This document shows positions 63,208-64,000 of a stretch of DNA of 64,000 nt, in pieces (positions within the stretch are counted from its first letter, which is position 1; each line of letters opens with the position of its first letter). The translations under genes were made by a program, and so were the position numbers. The stretch is from Bordetella trematum. Lineage in GTDB: Bacteria > Pseudomonadota > Gammaproteobacteria > Burkholderiales > Burkholderiaceae_B. The stretch lies in assembly GCF_900078335.1 (NCBI RefSeq), contig NZ_FKBR01000011.1, positions 215,795-279,794 on the forward strand, read 5' to 3'. The notes under the pieces were generated by a model. The model made no database searches. It was not told the origin of the DNA and saw only the letters and a list, made by a program, of their open reading frames with translations.

Positions 63208-64000
63208 ACGCCTGCGCATCGCCGTCGTCGGCCACAGCAATACCGGCAAGACTTCGCTCCTGCGCACGCTCACGCGTGATCCCTATTTCGGCCAGGTGGC
63301 CGACGAAGCCGGCACCACCCGCCACGTGCAGGGAGCCCTGTTGCGTCTGCCCGGCGAAGGCGAAATCGAATGGTTCGATACTCCCGGCATGGAAGACAGC
63401 GTGGCCCTGCTGGAATATCTCGACCTGGTGGCGCCGGCCAGCGAAAGGCTGGACGGGCCGGCACGCATCCAGCGCCTGCTCGATACGCCGGAGGCGCGCG
63501 GCCGCTACGAACAGGAAGCGCGCGTATTGGACAAGCTGCTGGCCTGCGACGCCGGCCTGTATGTCATCGACGCCCGCGACCCGGTGCTCAGCAAGCACCG
63601 CGACGAGCTGGCCTTGCTGGCCGCCTGCGGCCGCCCCCTCCTGCCGGTGCTGAATTTCGTGCACGCGCCCGGCCACCGGGCGCACGAGTGGCGCGCCGCG
63701 ATGGCGCGCCTGGGCCTGCATGCGGTGCTCGAATACGACACCGTGGCTCCGCCCCTGGACGGCGAGCAGCAACTCTATGCCCGCCTGGCCGTGCTGCTGG
63801 ACGCGCACGCGCTCATGCTCACCCGGATGGCCGCCGCGCTGGCGCAGGCCCGCGTGGCGCGCCGCCAGACCGCCTGCCGGCTGGCCGCCGAACTGCTGAT
63901 CGACGTGGCGGCGCTGCGCCTGCCCTGCGCCAACGATGCGCAGGCCCTGGAGCAGACCGGAGCGGCTCTGCAGGAGCGCGTACGCCAACGCGAACAGGCC
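63200..64000 (+). CDS. Era-like GTPase of the DUF3482 type, C-terminus cut by window edge
   Basis: The first 267 residues of a translation-factor-class GTPase. The P-loop is GHSNTGKTS (11-19), the switch I Thr is at DEAGTTRHV, and G3 is DTPGMED (60-66). The G4 position reads LNFVHAPG (151-158), not the NKxD guanine-specificity motif, so base choice may be altered. The frame is still open at the window end. Family members with DUF3482 at the C-terminus are usually about 450 residues. Neighbour DUF2868 suggests membrane recruitment. Confidence 0.85.
   Translation, partial: MTERLRIAVVGHSNTGKTSLLRTLTRDPYFGQVADEAGTTRHVQGALLRLPGEGEIEWFDTPGMEDSVALLEYLDLVAPASERLDGPARIQRLLDTPEARGRYEQEARVLDKLLACDAGLYVIDARDPVLSKHRDELALLAACGRPLLPVLNFVHAPGHRAHEWRAAMARLGLHAVLEYDTVAPPLDGEQQLYARLAVLLDAHALMLTRMAAALAQARVARRQTACRLAAELLIDVAALRLPCANDAQALEQTGAALQERVRQREQA

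Overview
The window reads as a chromosome segment of a GC-rich betaproteobacterium of the Alcaligenaceae, most like Bordetella or Achromobacter. The basis is protein similarity recognised by eye, the run of tripartite-tricarboxylate (Bug) receptors, and the order mla - ABC - bolA - murA - hisGDCBHAFIE - hinT - tatABC - htrA - petABC - sspAB. No database search was possible, so the genus is an inference. Almost every base is coding, and many junctions are 4-base ATGA or 5-base TGATG overlaps.

Layout. 1-1.9 kb: glutathione-dependent formaldehyde detoxification (fghA cut by the window edge, adhC). 2.1-2.8 kb: a degenerate IS200/REP-type transposase-like gene. 3.1-9.3 kb: glutamate synthase gltBD. 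9.5-13.6 kb: a compound cytolethal-distending-toxin (CDT) locus of five exported proteins. 13.7-18.6 kb: ATP-dependent hydantoinase/oxoprolinase hyuBA and an AraC regulator. 18.6-25.6 kb: NCS1 permease, the pxpCB-accCB-pxpA operon and a divergent LysR regulator. 25.7-27.5 kb: ompW with an upstream FNR/Anr-type dyad, and a Bug receptor. 27.6-31.2 kb: mlaFEDAC phospholipid transport. 31.3-33.2 kb: ABC-2 exporter and ibaG. 33.2-41.1 kb: murA and the histidine operon. 41.2-49.9 kb: hinT, tatABC, an HtrA protease, a NIF3-family protein, mscL, the cytochrome bc1 complex and sspAB. 50-56.5 kb: tRNA-Thr and an acyl-CoA catabolic cluster. 56.6-64 kb: sirtuin, acetyltransferase, amidase, tRNA-Asn, EamA transporter, AraC regulator and a DUF2868/GTPase pair that runs off the end.

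The most unusual part is the CDT locus. It has the order CdtA-like, CdtB-like, CdtC-like (two lectin domains in one chain), CdtA-like, CdtB. The first CdtB copy has lost five of seven catalytic positions (Glu, His, Asp, Asn and Asp replaced), while the last copy keeps all of them. The simplest reading is a duplicated cdtABC operon in which one nuclease became a pseudoenzyme and the lectin set expanded. Perfect 10-bp inverted repeats lie just before the locus, inside it and just after it; the middle one overlaps a competing hairpin and precedes the distal CdtA-like/CdtB pair.

A second theme is cyclic-amide catabolism: two unrelated ATP-dependent ring-opening systems (HyuAB and PxpABC with its own biotin carboxylase and carrier) sit side by side with a nucleobase-type permease and two regulators, suggesting uptake and opening of hydantoins, lactams or 5-oxoproline.
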